Below the pieces are notes generated by a model. That model ran no database searches, was not told the origin of the DNA, and worked only from the letters and a program-made list of their open reading frames with translations. A stretch of DNA of 64,000 nucleotides from Pyricularia pennisetigena (Eukaryota > Ascomycota > Sordariomycetes > Magnaporthales > Pyriculariaceae), in NCBI RefSeq assembly GCF_004337985.1, contig NW_021940925.1, forward strand, positions 186,001-250,000, written 5' to 3'. The stretch's first letter is position 1. The number at the start of each line of letters is the position of its first letter. Of this stretch, positions 1 through 10,836 are shown in pieces. The position numbers were made by a program, and so were the translations under genes.

Positions 1-584
1 AGTTCTGCCTCCATTCGCGCCTTGCCATCACCCTCGAGCATCGACTTCGGGTAATTCCTGTAGCAAGTCGGGCATTTAAGTTGCAAGTCTTCTTCCTCGT
101 TTTCGCCATCGGTCATAATGGAAAATGAGCTCGAAGGGGAGTTTTGATTCTCGGTGATTTGCTCGTCCAGGTCGGTTTCATCGGGCACGTTCGAGACCCT
201 AAAGGTGCTCGTTGACGCGACCATAGACAGATTTTGGGCCTTTATGGGAGGCATGGAAAACTTTGGCTTGCATCTTTGTTTCTTGTCGGCGTGCCTATCT
301 TTATCGTGGCTCACTGGGGTTGGCAGTCGCAACGAAGAGGCTATCTCGCCAGAAGGTAAAATAATGCTATATTTCGAGAATCTCTTCACTGGGGACTCTG
401 CTTCTGCTGTTAGAGGTGTTTCCCGTGTAAAACAGAAATCAGGTGCAAGCTTACCAGGCGAAGCCTTTCTTTTTCTAGAAGCGGCTTCGGTTTTTCTAAC
501 TGGTTGTTTTCCTTTATGTTGAGGCGGGTTCACAGGCTTAGACAAAACCAGCTCTGTGCCGTCCGGCGCAATGATTTTGTCCAT
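1..584 (-). CDS. Hypothetical protein, N-terminal part (runs off left edge)
   Basis: The minus strand is open from an ATG at 584-582 to the window edge (about 194 codons). An in-frame TAA lies directly before the ATG, which fixes the start. The protein is Ser/Pro/Lys-rich and probably disordered, with a basic cluster SRKRKASPGK near residue 40 that resembles a nuclear localisation signal. An acidic stretch GENEEEDLQ is followed by a CPTC pair in the last 40 visible residues, which could be half of a zinc-binding motif. It is transcribed away from the zinc-finger gene at 1003 and shares a 418-bp intergenic region with it. No RIP-type stops are present. I do not recognise the family; a nuclear or chromatin role is only a guess from composition. 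Confidence 0.6.
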   Translation of the reverse strand, partial: MDKIIAPDGTELVLSKPVNPPQHKGKQPVRKTEAASRKRKASPGKLAPDFCFTRETPLTAEAESPVKRFSKYSIILPSGEIASSLRLPTPVSHDKDRHADKKQRCKPKFSMPPIKAQNLSMVASTSTFRVSNVPDETDLDEQITENQNSPSSSFSIMTDGENEEEDLQLKCPTCYRNYPKSMLEGDGKARMEAE

Positions 585-1002
585 TTAGACGACGGGTCAA
601 ACTGCTGTAAGAAGCAAATTTGCGTTCAGGAAGTTGTGGTCTCACGGTTCCCCGTTTGCATACAACGTCTAGAGCGAATCGCGTGGATTTTGGTCGAGAA
701 ACAGCGGCGGGTCCAGAGAGACATTAGTTTCTTAGAGCGGCATTACGCGGGGTAGCGCCCTACCAAACCGCCGTTTGCCTTTCTGAGGAAAAACAAACGG
801 CGATTCGCTTTGCAGCCCTTTCCATTCAACCCGTTTCGATTGTCTACTCCACTAACATTCGTTCTTCTTCTCGCTTCGTTCTGTATTCACTTACAATTCA
901 ACTTTTACTCAACTGCTGCGCCTGATTTGTATCAACACTAGGTACGTATCAAATTTAAACTCGGTTCAACACTTCCAATCTAACTGTCATATACACAGAA
1001 AC
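585..1002. promoter_or_regulatory. Shared intergenic region of a divergent gene pair
   Basis: This 418-bp gap separates two divergently transcribed genes and should hold both promoters. It contains a perfect 9-bp inverted repeat (CGCCGTTTG at 769-777, CAAACGGCG at 794-802, 16-nt spacer). CT-rich stretches at about 841-905 are typical of fungal transcription start regions. No coding signal was seen. Confidence 0.5.
942..998 (+). other. Possible 5'-UTR intron
   Basis: GTACGT at 942 matches the fungal donor. CTAAC at about 980-984 is a good branch-point match, and ACAG ends at 998, four bases before the ATG at 1003. The 57-nt length is typical for ascomycete introns. There is no transcript evidence, so this is inference from splice motifs. 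Confidence 0.4.
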
Positions 1003-3097
1003 ATGTCGATGCGGTATCTGTCTACAGAATGCGGTTGCGTACACAAGGATTCATGCTCATGCTCGTGCAGTCACGAAAATGACTGTGAGCAACTGCTCTA
1101 CAAACATCGATGCAACAAGTGCGGCAAGGCGTTCAAAAAAATGGGGGCCCTCATCGCGCACTACAAGGCAAAACACGAGCCAGCAGCCTCGCTGGGAGAA
1201 GAGACTCGAGCTAGTTTTCTTGCCGAGCTGGAGGATCTCAAAGGAGAGCAGGATCATTCGAAAAAAGAGGCGGATAAACAACGGGCTGCAAAGAATCGCG
1301 AAACTGCCAACGGGATAGAAACCCGTTGGAAGAGCCATTGGAAGCACTGTGAGAAAGACCTCATCGAGGCCTGCAAGGGAGACTTGTGCAGACGAAAGCT
1401 CCGAATGGGGCTACTGGCCTACCCGCCTGTCCCTCAGCTCCCAGACCCAGATTTTTTCGTGAAGCCGCCCGCCTGCGTTCCTGTTATGGACGGGGATGCG
1501 CCGGCCAGACCGCCAATCGGACCGTTTATCCATGGCGATTTGTCAGATTACACGCCTGTTACAAAACCATGTGGACAGCCAGAGAAGGGAGAGGCAGTGG
1601 ACGAGAACGAAGTGTACCATGACCTTTTGACAAATCTTGATGAGAGTCGCTGGGGTTGTGGTGATGCCGCCACCGTACTCAGTAACCTCAAAAACCACCT
1701 CATCAGTAACCAATCGGCCAAACAGGCTCCCAACCTCGAATATGAAAACGCTTTAAACCCGCCCTCCCTTTTCTTCACTGTGCCAGGCATAGCCTGGTAT
1801 TTGTCCGGCACCAAGTCAGTGGATGCGCATACCAGGTCCACTACACCAGCCGCGCAGGCGGCGACTCATGGTGATAAAAATACGGTTGCCAAACTTGAAC
1901 TGTTCTTGAAGGTCCACGGTACCTCCATCAAGGGAATCCAAAGTGCCTGGCACAAGCTGGCCCACCTGGACGCTGACAAGCTGGGGAAGGACGATTTCGA
2001 TAGACGAGAGATTCAGACTTTGACAGCAGCGATATGGACACGAGTGAGCGACGCCGCGTTCTGGCAGGACAAGTGGGCCGGGGGTCCTTCACATCTCGAA
2101 TACGTGCACAAGTCCGGTCGATCCATACTCGAGATGGCAAAGGCTTGGGAAAAATGGGATGCCGAAGCGCGAACCGTGAATTTCCCCTCGCCCATGTGCT
2201 TGGGTAAATCAGTCCCTCCCACGGCTACACACTCCCTCCGGCTTTACAAAGAATATGTTCTTGCCCCCAAAAGCCACCCCGTCAACTTTTACGAAGAGGC
2301 TGTAGACTCATGGCTAGCTGCCATACAGCAGTCACCTGGCTCAGCCGACGACCGACAGAACGGAGAGGTAAGCCGACATGCTCCCTATTTCCGCGCATGG
2401 ACAATCGTGAAAAAAGAAAATTAACAACCAGCTATTCGCATAGGCGTGGACTGCAGCAAAGGCAGCATACGCCAGAATTGCAAATGCAGTGCAAGCCGCG
2501 GAAAGAAGCATTGCGCAAGAGGACAAAACGAAAACTTTCGACGAGTTTTCGGCTTTTATCGCACACGAGCGCGATTTGGAAATGGCGCCAATGCCTTTTC
2601 TGTGCTTGGTTGACCATTACTTCCTGTCCGAATATTGCCGGGAGTTTGTAAAACAAGCCATCCTTGACGCGATAAAGATATTCGGCAGCATAATCGGGGT
2701 AGACGAAGATTTGGCCATGGCATTCGCCCAGGCTTTAGCCTGGATGGCCACGTACCAAGCAATTCAAGCCTTTCTTGAACGAGGCTGGGTGTTCCCGCAC
2801 GCGGAGCTTGAACAGACAAAGAAGAGAATTCACCGTCTGCAGTTTAAACACGACCTAAGCTTGAAACACGAAATGGAGCCCTACGACGATTCGAGGGAGT
2901 GGTTGGCCAGGAAGGATATTCCTCACCAGGAAGATCTCGAGCTCGAGGACAAACGCGAGGCCTGGAGAATCCCATTGGAGAATCGCGTAGGGGATGCTGA
3001 TGCACTTTTTTTGTCTCTGTCTATCGGTTACGGTCTAATCCACAGGGGGGCGGATGTTGACGAGGAAGGAGATTCCCAAGCAATGGAAGTTGACTAG
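1003..3097 (+). CDS. C2H2 zinc-finger protein, two exons (1003-2367, 2444-3097)
   Basis: The first exon opens at ATG 1003. Reading through would stop at 2424, but GTAAGC at 2368 and TAG at 2441-2443 define a 76-nt phase-0 intron with a TTAAC branch-like motif. Splicing joins a second open frame ending at 3097, giving about 672 residues. The N-terminus is Cys-rich (residues 10-28) and carries one classical C2H2 finger: C37, C40, H53, H58 (C-x2-C-x12-H-x4-H). A charged, probably coiled stretch follows at residues 65-110. The rest, including a helical Ala-rich C-terminus ending in acidic residues, is unrecognised. A single finger with Cys-rich flank suggests nucleic-acid or protein binding in the nucleus; function is inference. 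The gene is divergent from 1-584 and shows no RIP damage. Confidence 0.72.
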
Positions 3098-3651
3098 GTT
3101 TTTCCTTTTTTTTCTGTTCTTCCGGGCGCAGTTTTGGGTTGTTTTGAGTCGATGAGCATTCCCGATTTCCTTTTTTAATGAATGTGTTGGGCGGACTTCA
3201 TGTTTGGCTTGGTATTTGGTGTTGACCGTATCGTCGGTTCGTTTAACTGATATTTTGCGAACGCCTGTTTATTTTTCACCTTGCCGCTGCTGTAAAAAGT
3301 CCATACGAAAACGAACGCAGTAAACAAACAACATCAATTAGCCAAATTTCAATCGCTCGTTCGTTGTTTTAATGTTGCGCGAACGTCCGTTCACATAAAA
3401 GCTCCACCGTGAATGGGCGCCCTAATCCCTCGAGCTTCCACATATAGCTTTGTTTTACAAACTACCGTTAGCCTTTTGCTTGGAAAACGAACGGGCGGTT
3501 GCAAGATCTGCCTAGCCCAACGTGCACACAGGCCGCAAGAGCTGAGCAGATGCGAAAACAATCTTTTTTTTCATTTACGCGCGCCTTTCCTCCAGAGCTA
3601 TCCCGCGTAGCAAGGGGGTACAGCGAGCCGCCTTATTGCTCGGTATAAAAG
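3098..3651. other. Intergenic, no gene seen
   Basis: The 3' flank of the zinc-finger gene. It is T-rich just after the stop (possible poly(A) region) and contains several GAACG/CGTTC motifs (about 3255-3395). Short open frames here look like chance. Confidence 0.5.
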
Positions 3652-4083
3652 TTATATCCAATCGGTCGAACAAACACCGGTGCAATGGTAAAAGCCACCT
3701 TGCCCCAAAGATCCAGTAAGGGGAGGCACCTGGGTATGAGTTGGCGAAGAAAGACTAACGCCGCCGTCCTCGTATGCGTACGGCTTGATCCCCATTGGTT
3801 ATGCGCACCCGGATTCTCCTGGACGGAATTGCGGACGGTCTGAGTGATAGACTCCACCAGTGATTCGGTATCTGCCCACCCTGCGGTATTTGCCGCACAC
3901 GAGACCTAGGACCTCCTGTAGGCTTTACGGAAGAGCAGTGCATTTGAAGTTTGACTGCGGATCCTGCCATTAGTCCGTCGGAGGTAGATATTTTTGGCAA
4001 GTTTTTATCGCTCGCTTGCGTACAGCGAGACCATTATCTTGGAATCAGTCCACGACAGGTGTCGCCATTTCAGTCTACATAAT
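3652..4083 (+). pseudogene. Decayed unrecognised reading frame
   Basis: One plus-strand frame from about 3652 reads as plausible protein (for example WRRKTNAAVLVCVRLDPHW) for about 140 codons. It is interrupted by TGA and TAG codons near 3841, 3907, 3916, 3952 and 3985, all in positions compatible with former Trp or Gln codons. That is the footprint of C-to-T/G-to-A decay rather than random non-coding sequence. No family was recognised. The region is cut by the transposon at 4173. Confidence 0.35.
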
Positions 4084-4113
4084 TAGGCAGGGTTGAAAAC
4101 CTATCTTTTTTTT

Positions 4114-4145
4114 AATAATGCCTTTAGAGGACCAAAGGCATTATT
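4114..4145. repeat. Perfect 12-bp hairpin
   Basis: AATAATGCCTTT at 4114-4125 and AAAGGCATTATT at 4134-4145 form a perfect inverted repeat with an 8-nt loop, preceded by a run of T. It lies just outside the pogo insertion at 4173. It may be the end of an older repeat or a terminator-like hairpin. Confidence 0.6.
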
Positions 4146-4172
4146 TGAGCCGGGAAAAAGCCTCAGATAATA

Positions 4173-6030
4173 ACGTTGGGCTCCACATCTCCGACCCCCC
4201 TAAAGTCCGGCCCCCTTGAAAAATGTAACGACGAAATACCCCTTTTATAAACCGATTTAAATGTAAACCTATCAACGCACAATAATACAATCATTGTCAG
4301 GCTCTCCCGGTTCGCTAACCTCTTCTCCATCGTTCAAATCCTCTAAACAGTCCCTATTATTTTCCTGTGCTTCATAAACGTTTTTTTTGCTGACCAAAAG
4401 CTCGTTGGGATCCGGAATTACCCTTTTCCTTTTGACCGGCCGTACCGCCTCCAATTTTGCTTTTAACAAACTGATTTTTTGCTGAGCTTCAGCCAATAAG
4501 ATATCCTTGGTTTCGAAGCTTTTTTGGACTTTTGCAAACAAAAGCCGTGAAGTGGCGTTACTTTTTTCGGACCGGGAAATTTCCTGTAGTTGAAGTCGAA
4601 TATCTCGGGTCGTTTTAGGGGTTTTCCAAATAAGTAAAGATTGGTCGTTAATTTTTTGGTTTGGGCTTTCCGGTGTTTTATCCCTTTGGAAGCCGTTATT
4701 TCTACCTTTTTCGACGTTGGCGTTGCTATTTTCTAATAAAAACGGGTTTAAAAGTGGTTTTGCCAAGTTCACCGGCCATAACCCCGTCGTACGCCAACCA
4801 GATTGAATGGTTTTTGCTATAAATGCTTTTGATCTGGCTTTTCGATAGCAAAGTAGAAAGTTTCGTTTCCCAACAACCGTTGAACAGCAAAACTGGTTTA
4901 CAAATCCCAGGTGACGTCGATAAGCTTCCTTTAACGGCCCAAAAACCGATAAATCCAACGGTTGAAGAACGTGCGACGAATGAGGAGGTAAATATAAAAG
5001 CTGAATATTATTTTGGAGGCAAACAAGCATAAACTCGTCGCTGACGTGTGATCCGTGGCCGTCGAGAACTAATAAACGCTTTTCAGGAGTTAAAGGTTGG
5101 GTATTTGGAATAAACACCTTTTTTAACCATTCGATACCTGTTTCATTATTTGTCCACCCGTTTTCTGTTGCATGAAATTGCCAGGTATCGAAAGGACTTA
5201 AATCAGCTGGAAACCATTGTTGCTGTACGTTTTTCCCCTTAAATATAACGAGGGGAGGTATAACAGCCCCCGTAGCTGATACACATTCGATTATGCTCGT
5301 CCAACCCCGCGTTCCAGGCTCTTTTCGCTGTAATGGCCGGATTTTATTACGCCCTAACACCAGGCCATTAGATCCTTTGCCTTCCATTATACCTGTTTCG
5401 TCCATATTCCAACGGTTGGCCGGTTTTATAGTATCGATAACGGGATTTTTCAAATAGGACCACCAAGATTTAATTACCTCGGTTGTAGCCCCATTAACCC
5501 GGGCATTTTCTATTCGCCGGGGCCTTTGGGTTTTCAAAATTGGATATCGGGCTATAAAACGGCTAACCCAATGTTTCCCAAGGCTTTTTCTTTCTCCGGC
5601 GGCCTGAAGAATTCGTTCCGCAAAATAGCGTAGTTCTTGATGCGTTGGCGGAAGGCCTAACGCGGCCTGCGCAAGTACCCAATCTGCCAAATAGGTCTCC
5701 TGCTCCTGTGAAAGCCTTTGACAAAATCTTTTCGCTTGTTGAATTGACTGGGCCCCCTTTAAACGATCGTGAAGGGTACTCCGAGGAATACCCCATTTTT
5801 GCGAGGTTTTGTGAACTGATTTGCCATTTCTTATGTCAGAAATGGCAGCAAGAAGCTGATTTTCAGTGTACTGTTTCATTGGAAAGTTTGGAGCAAGAAT
5901 CTTCAAAATGCAAGTTCTAAAGTGAAAAATTCGTCTAGATATTTATAAAATAAAACAAAGGGTTGACGTGGCTGAGTAGATATTTTTAGGGGCCGGACTT
6001 TAGGGGGGTCGGAGATGTGGAGCCCAACGT
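4173..6030 (-). mobile_element. Fot1/pogo DNA transposon, family 1, copy 1 (intact)
   Basis: A complete 1858-bp element flanked by TA target duplications (4171-4172 and 6031-6032). It has 42-bp perfect terminal inverted repeats beginning ACGTTGGGCTCC (4173-4214 and 5989-6030) and a single minus-strand transposase gene. Structure, size and TA target fit the Tc1/mariner superfamily, Fot1/pogo branch. An equal-length copy with the same protein lies at 35608-37465. The element carries no RIP-type stops, so it is a recent arrival and could still be mobile. Confidence 0.95.
4272..5906 (-). CDS. Fot1/pogo transposase (DDE superfamily)
   Basis: A 544-residue intact transposase of normal length for fungal pogo elements. 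Residues 12-51 form a psq-like helix-turn-helix, and residues 65-127 a CENP-B-type second DNA-binding domain. The catalytic domain has D169 (in NMDETG), D282 (in LVLDGHGSH) and D318 (in QPLDLSVFG). D282 to D318 gives a DD35D spacing. A short coiled-coil segment and the basic run VKRKR lie near residues 465-500, then an acidic tail. It would cut and paste its own element at TA dinucleotides in the nucleus. The coding region almost fills the element, leaving about 100 bp to each end. All three acidic residues are present, so activity is plausible. Confidence 0.93.
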   Translation of the reverse strand: MKILAPNFPMKQYTENQLLAAISDIRNGKSVHKTSQKWGIPRSTLHDRLKGAQSIQQAKRFCQRLSQEQETYLADWVLAQAALGLPPTHQELRYFAERILQAAGERKSLGKHWVSRFIARYPILKTQRPRRIENARVNGATTEVIKSWWSYLKNPVIDTIKPANRWNMDETGIMEGKGSNGLVLGRNKIRPLQRKEPGTRGWTSIIECVSATGAVIPPLVIFKGKNVQQQWFPADLSPFDTWQFHATENGWTNNETGIEWLKKVFIPNTQPLTPEKRLLVLDGHGSHVSDEFMLVCLQNNIQLLYLPPHSSHVLQPLDLSVFGPLKEAYRRHLGFVNQFCCSTVVGKRNFLLCYRKARSKAFIAKTIQSGWRTTGLWPVNLAKPLLNPFLLENSNANVEKGRNNGFQRDKTPESPNQKINDQSLLIWKTPKTTRDIRLQLQEISRSEKSNATSRLLFAKVQKSFETKDILLAEAQQKISLLKAKLEAVRPVKRKRVIPDPNELLVSKKNVYEAQENNRDCLEDLNDGEEVSEPGEPDNDCIIVR

Positions 6031-6319
6031 TATGAATAATGATCCGCAGGCTTTTTACTGTGACTTAATTGGTTACAGACAGAGCGCAGACGCAAAATGC
6101 TACCAAATACACGAACCATTTTTTATATATCCGAAACAGCTAGGTGAGGTGGGAATAAAGTTCCTTGGTAGGGAGGCTAGGAAACTGTATCTTCACACAG
6201 CCTCTTAGCCATGCCCTACTGCGGTGCCGATAAATCTGAGAACTCCCTTCCTGTTGGCGCCCATCAGCCTTCGATGTATGACAGCGAAGGGGACGTGCTA
6301 TTTACCCTCAGGTGTGATT

Positions 6320-7066
6320 ATAACAACTACAGTAGTTAGTACCTGAAGTAAATCTCGAAACCCCTCGTTGGTAGATTTTAAGTTGAAACGCCGGTACGTC
6401 AAATGTGGCCTTTTGTACACGAAAATCCAAGATCTTTGCGATAATGAGGGTAGAGCCTTTCAAGTGATTCCAGCTCATTGGCCCCGGATAAGTGTTACTG
6501 CAGAACGAGGTATGAAAAAAATTACAGCCGCCTCCAGAACGGCTCGCCACGGAAAACGATCGTGATGAAAAGTGCTGGCCTCGAATACGTCTTTCACCTT
6601 TGCCGCAGTTTGCTGCACAATTGCAGCAGTTGATACTATAGAATTACTAGCGAAAGGTTTATCATCATTTTTATAGGATACGTGTTGGTGATTTATAATT
6701 AGCGAAAACATACGCTTCCTTTCCTAGGAGCAAATCGACGTGTCAGTGGCCAAGGAGAAGTTTATGGGCTACATCGACTTTTAGGATCCGCTGAAAAATG
6801 AAGACGACGCACACACCGTCCGTCACTTCGGACCAGATAATGGAGAATGGGCCGGGTGGTTCGTTTGGATGCAGATGGTATCGACTGGCCAAAGCAATCC
6901 CGCGTACCTAAGCTGCAAGTTGTCCGGACCCAGCATGTGCTCGGTTATGGTCGAGACCATCAAAGCGGTAATGGAGTCGGAACCGACGCTGCTTTAGGAG
7001 TCTATGTGGAAAGAGGACATATTTGCCCTATAGGAGCGATTTGAACAGGTTCACGACGAAAATCGG
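6320..7066 (+). pseudogene. Decayed unrecognised protein gene
   Basis: A single plus-strand frame, recognisable from about 6368 to 7066, reads as ordinary protein (for example GPDNGEWAGWFVWMQMVSTG and ERFEQVHDENRRLS). It is broken by TGA/TAG stops near 6563-6568, 6638, 6653, 6725, 6782 and 6995. Most sit where Trp or Gln would be expected, consistent with RIP-like mutation. It ends shortly before a poly-T tract (7439-7462). No family was recognised. It could be part of the same decayed element as the plus-strand relics between 18.6 and 31.1 kb, but no shared sequence proves this. Confidence 0.4.
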
Positions 7067-7439
7067 CGCTTATCACCAAGCCGGACACGAACCTCCCTCT
7101 GGCCGGTAGACTCGGTACCTTCTCCGGTAGTTGATGAGCTGACCTGATCGATCATGTGCTTGGGTATAATCGAGCACTCGCGAACGGGTTTGGGAGCGCT
7201 GCAGTTCTGGGTCTACCTGTAAGAGCGACTTCGTTGCCAACATCTTGGTCAGCTTCATTGTCACCGACCAACAAACGACTGGAGACGTGCCAGGAGGCAC
7301 TGTAACGACAGCGAGGAAAGGTGCCGACGGGGACGCAACGGTGAGCAAGGTTCCGAGCATCATTTCCATTCTCATCCCGCCGTAGGGGCCTGCCACGCTG
7401 AGCCTGCCAATTATCCTGCTCACTAATCCGGCCTTGGGG

Positions 7440-7470
<31 letters not shown>

Positions 7471-9149
7471 AGCTCTAGTACGAGTTGCTTTGTATGGTCG
7501 CATAAATCGTTTTCCACGACCTTTCCTTTAACATTAGCGATTTGTGAATCTCGCGTCGCTATACCTTGAAAATTTGTCCAACGTTATAATGTTGTACATT
7601 GCCGGGTCTGCATATAGGTTACCGAGCTGGCCTGGTCTATGAGCCCAGACCCAGTCCGCGATGCACCCATATGCCTGATGAAGTCTAGACCCTCCTCCGT
7701 GGGTTTCGAATTCATCCATGCCCCACCTCCGTCAAAACCACGCAAACATTTAGCAGGAAAAAAAGTCTATGCAACGTCAAAAAGATCCTAACACAACTAG
7801 TACTGGAACTGTTTTGTCAGGCTTTTTTTCGTCTCCCTTGAGAATGAGGAAAATTCAGCTGACGGTGCATGGAAGGATAGCAATCATGTTAAAACACGGT
7901 GAATTTGAGTTGTCGGTTTTACAATAGTTTTGTGGCCGTTTGACGCCGTTGACCTACGACCGCAACATCAGCGCAGGTTTTGGTTCAACGTCGATGCATC
8001 CAGCACGAACACAGCACCGGAGGCTACAACCTAATTAGCACCTGCAGATCTCCAACTCAAGAAAAGTTTATTTGAGTGACCGTCACTTCCCAGATTCACC
8101 CTTAAAAGAACCGCAGTGGATTGTAGTAAATGCTGTGAAAATCCCATGGAAGTGAACGACGCAGGGAAAAGGTCTATCAACACTAACTGCAAACCAAGAA
8201 AAGACCAGAAGAAAAATAGATAAACGAAAAAAAAAGGGGCAAGCGGGGTCCATGGAGTTTATAATGCCATGGTTCCGTGTCGATGATGCCGAACGAGGCC
8301 GGCGCGTCCATGATGGGTATGCACGAGTCGCTGGACTGGTACAGCAGGGCAAGGAGATGCTCAGCCCGGAGATGAAGCACACGGCGTTTGCGCACCTGCA
8401 CGCCGGCAAGGGTGGCAGGGCCTTTGCCCACTCGTGATGAAAGACTTGGCGACCTCTTTTTCAGCTCAGAATTACCCTCGTTATTAGCCCATTCAAGCCA
8501 AATCCAAGTCAGGTTCTGCTTAACCACGCGTTAATAATGAGCTTGTCTTCGTCAGTCATCAGTCAACAGTCGACCAAGGTGTGGAATCCCCAGGTACACG
8601 GTCGCTCTGTGCCCGGACTCGGCGGCTTACCGGTCTGCCTGCGTGTATTTGGGGGTTACAGCACGCACGACGACGACGACGGGGCGGAATCAGGCCGTGA
8701 CGTCGCTAGCAACATCGACGGCCACCGTCACCCAGACGCAAGGCCTACCAAAACCCGAAAAAAAGGAATAGCCCGGCCCAGCCCACCAGCCCCGAGGCGG
8801 GTTAATAGGGGCCCGCGGGTTTGTGGGTTTAACCCGAGTTGGGTAACCCTGGGGTTTTAAAATGGGTTGATTACGAAATAAAAATGAGGGCGGATCGTCT
8901 TTTGGTACCCAAAAACGATTATTCCATAAGCTATATTTGGGTGTAATTTGATGGAAAACCATGCCTATGGAGGTTCAGCTTGCTTGAGCCCCTCACATGC
9001 CCGTCGCGATTCTTTCCTGCCGTCGTTTCCGTAAGAGCATGCCGAGGCGCGCTTTGCACTGCGGATCTCTTAATGGATTTGAATACTGCAACAGACGTCC
9101 GGCACGCAGAAGCCTACCTTGTCGCCATTATCGCTAACACAAGAAGGCT
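7067..9149. other. Relic sequence without a supportable gene
   Basis: This stretch contains a 23-24-nt poly-T tract at about 7439-7462 and short GC-rich frames on both strands that are never long enough to assign. Around 8775-8860 it is rich in GGCCC/GGGTT words. These resemble the subterminal sequence of hAT-type elements, but no terminal repeat or 8-bp duplication could be established. Confidence 0.4.
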
Positions 9150-10836
9150 TTACATCGTCGCGTCACCACCCATTTCTGTCATTTTTAATCTCTCCGCCTC
9201 GAGACGCAGGCCTAGGACGTGCTCAGCGTACCACGGCCAATACCTCTCCTCGACGTACCTTGCCAGCCGGCGTACACACCAGATAATCCTATATATGCCG
9301 AACAGATTGCTGGTGCTACCAATCGTAGATTCAGTCCACAATATTGTCCGGCCGCCGTCGCAGTCCTCCCGCGTCGTGGCTGCGAACTTCCAGTCGTGGC
9401 CGACGATAATAAGTGCCGGGAGAAACACTAAATCAGGTGTCTTAGGAGGTATCGAGGTCTGGTTAGGTGCGGTAACTGCGGCAACATTCTGGCTCATGGC
9501 CCGGACCCCCGTCTCTCCTTCAGCTCTCTCGTCTTCCACATTTATGTCGGCCGTTGGTCGTTGTAAATGCGGTGGAATTTGTAGTTTGTTCTGTTGTTCC
9601 TGCCGCTGCCATTCGAGCAACCTCCACTGTGCGGCCTGCCAAACCCCCACCTGCAGCTCGGCCTTCTCGCCCGACTCGCCGGGCCGTTTCGTTTCGACGC
9701 TCACGGCGATGGGCCACTTGTTCAGGGGGCCAAAGTCGGTATGATTTATGGACGTTCCGGGCGTCCTGCGACGCAGTGTCTCGATAGCTTGTGCAGGTGT
9801 CTTGCATGCGCCAGTCCTGTTGGCCCCCTCCATGGCCGGCTGGTCGAAAATGGACGTACCGTTGACTATAAAACAATAATCAACTTTTTTCCCCGACGAA
9901 GAAGACCTCGGGAGGATCTCGGGAGTAATTCTTGCGGTTGTGCTAAGCAGTATTGGCCGCGCAAAAGGTCAGCAACATGACTTTGGGCGAACAATGCGGA
10001 GAGCAATGCGGGAAACGGTCATACCACGGCTCGAAACCGACAAATCCATCGGCTGGAAGCGCCAGGCGTAGCAGCCGGTAATGTACAGCCTGGTTCCACC
10101 CATTTTCGTCATGTTTGCGTTCTTGGCAGCGCAAAGCGGCGAGAAGCACCTCGCAAACTCTAGCGGCGGGGACGTCGGTAATCACGTCTGCCGTCGTGTC
10201 TTCTTCTGCGCCCGTAAATGCGGATTCAGGTATGCGATACCCCAACGCACGCCTCTGCTTTGCCTCCTCCTCCGCGTGCTTTAGTTCCTGCTTGAGTGAC
10301 GCATGCAGCACTGGTGCGTCACCGCTTGCAACTTTTTCGAGCTCGGACACGAGCGAAAACAGTTCGTCCGGCAGTCTGCCGTTAGCCAGTGATCGCACCT
10401 GAATGGCTTCTTCGGGCTCCACCTCCAATTCTGCCTGCCTTTTGCGGGGGCTACTGCTACGCTTGCTTGTTCTTGATGATGTAGAATAACTGAGAGAGAC
10501 GTTGCTTCGGAGAGTAGAGGCTGTGGGACGGGGCGTCTGTTCGGCCTCATCGAATTCGGCTTGTCGACTCGGAAAATTTCGCTGTCGCTTCGTCGGGGGT
10601 GTGTTCATAATTGAGACGGGCGGTACATTGCCAGGACCGATTTGGGTCGCGGGCGGCGTCGGTGGATCACTCGGTCGAGTTTGCGGATAGCTGCAACGTT
10701 TGCGTTTGAGGGCTTTTACGGGCAAGCTCTCGATCCAGTCAGAAATGCGGTGGTTATCGTACATTGTAGGATTGACGACAAACAATGCTTCGCGGCAGAT
10801 GGATGGTAAACAATGCTTCGTTTTGATTTGCGCCAT
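9150..10836 (-). pseudogene. Fungal PD-(D/E)XK nuclease-like protein, frameshifted
   Basis: Two open blocks on the minus strand together resemble the fungal PD-(D/E)XK nuclease-superfamily proteins (PDDEXK_12-like). The first (10836-9943) carries a start-proximal ISDWIESLP motif, a KRKR cluster, a long Ser/Pro-rich low-complexity region and an alpha-helical block ending near WNQAVHYRLLRLAL. The second (to 9150) has SINHTDFGPL, AVSVETKR (the E-x-K motif), QVGVW, IIVGHDW and LFGIYRIIWCVRRLARYVE, the usual C-terminal order of the family. Between them (about 9830-9945) the expected GKKVDYCFIV segment with the motif Asp is present but in a third frame, so at least two frame changes separate the pieces. 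An intron does not explain both. It is probably a pseudogene, or a gene with assembly errors. Confidence 0.65.

Noticed and set aside
4823..5920. Plus-strand frames inside the pogo element (also at 36258-37355)
   Set aside because: They lie antisense to the transposase gene and repeat identically in the second copy; they are shadows.
8740..8960. Possible hAT terminus (GGCCC/GGGTT-rich)
   Set aside because: No matching second terminus or 8-bp duplication could be located.
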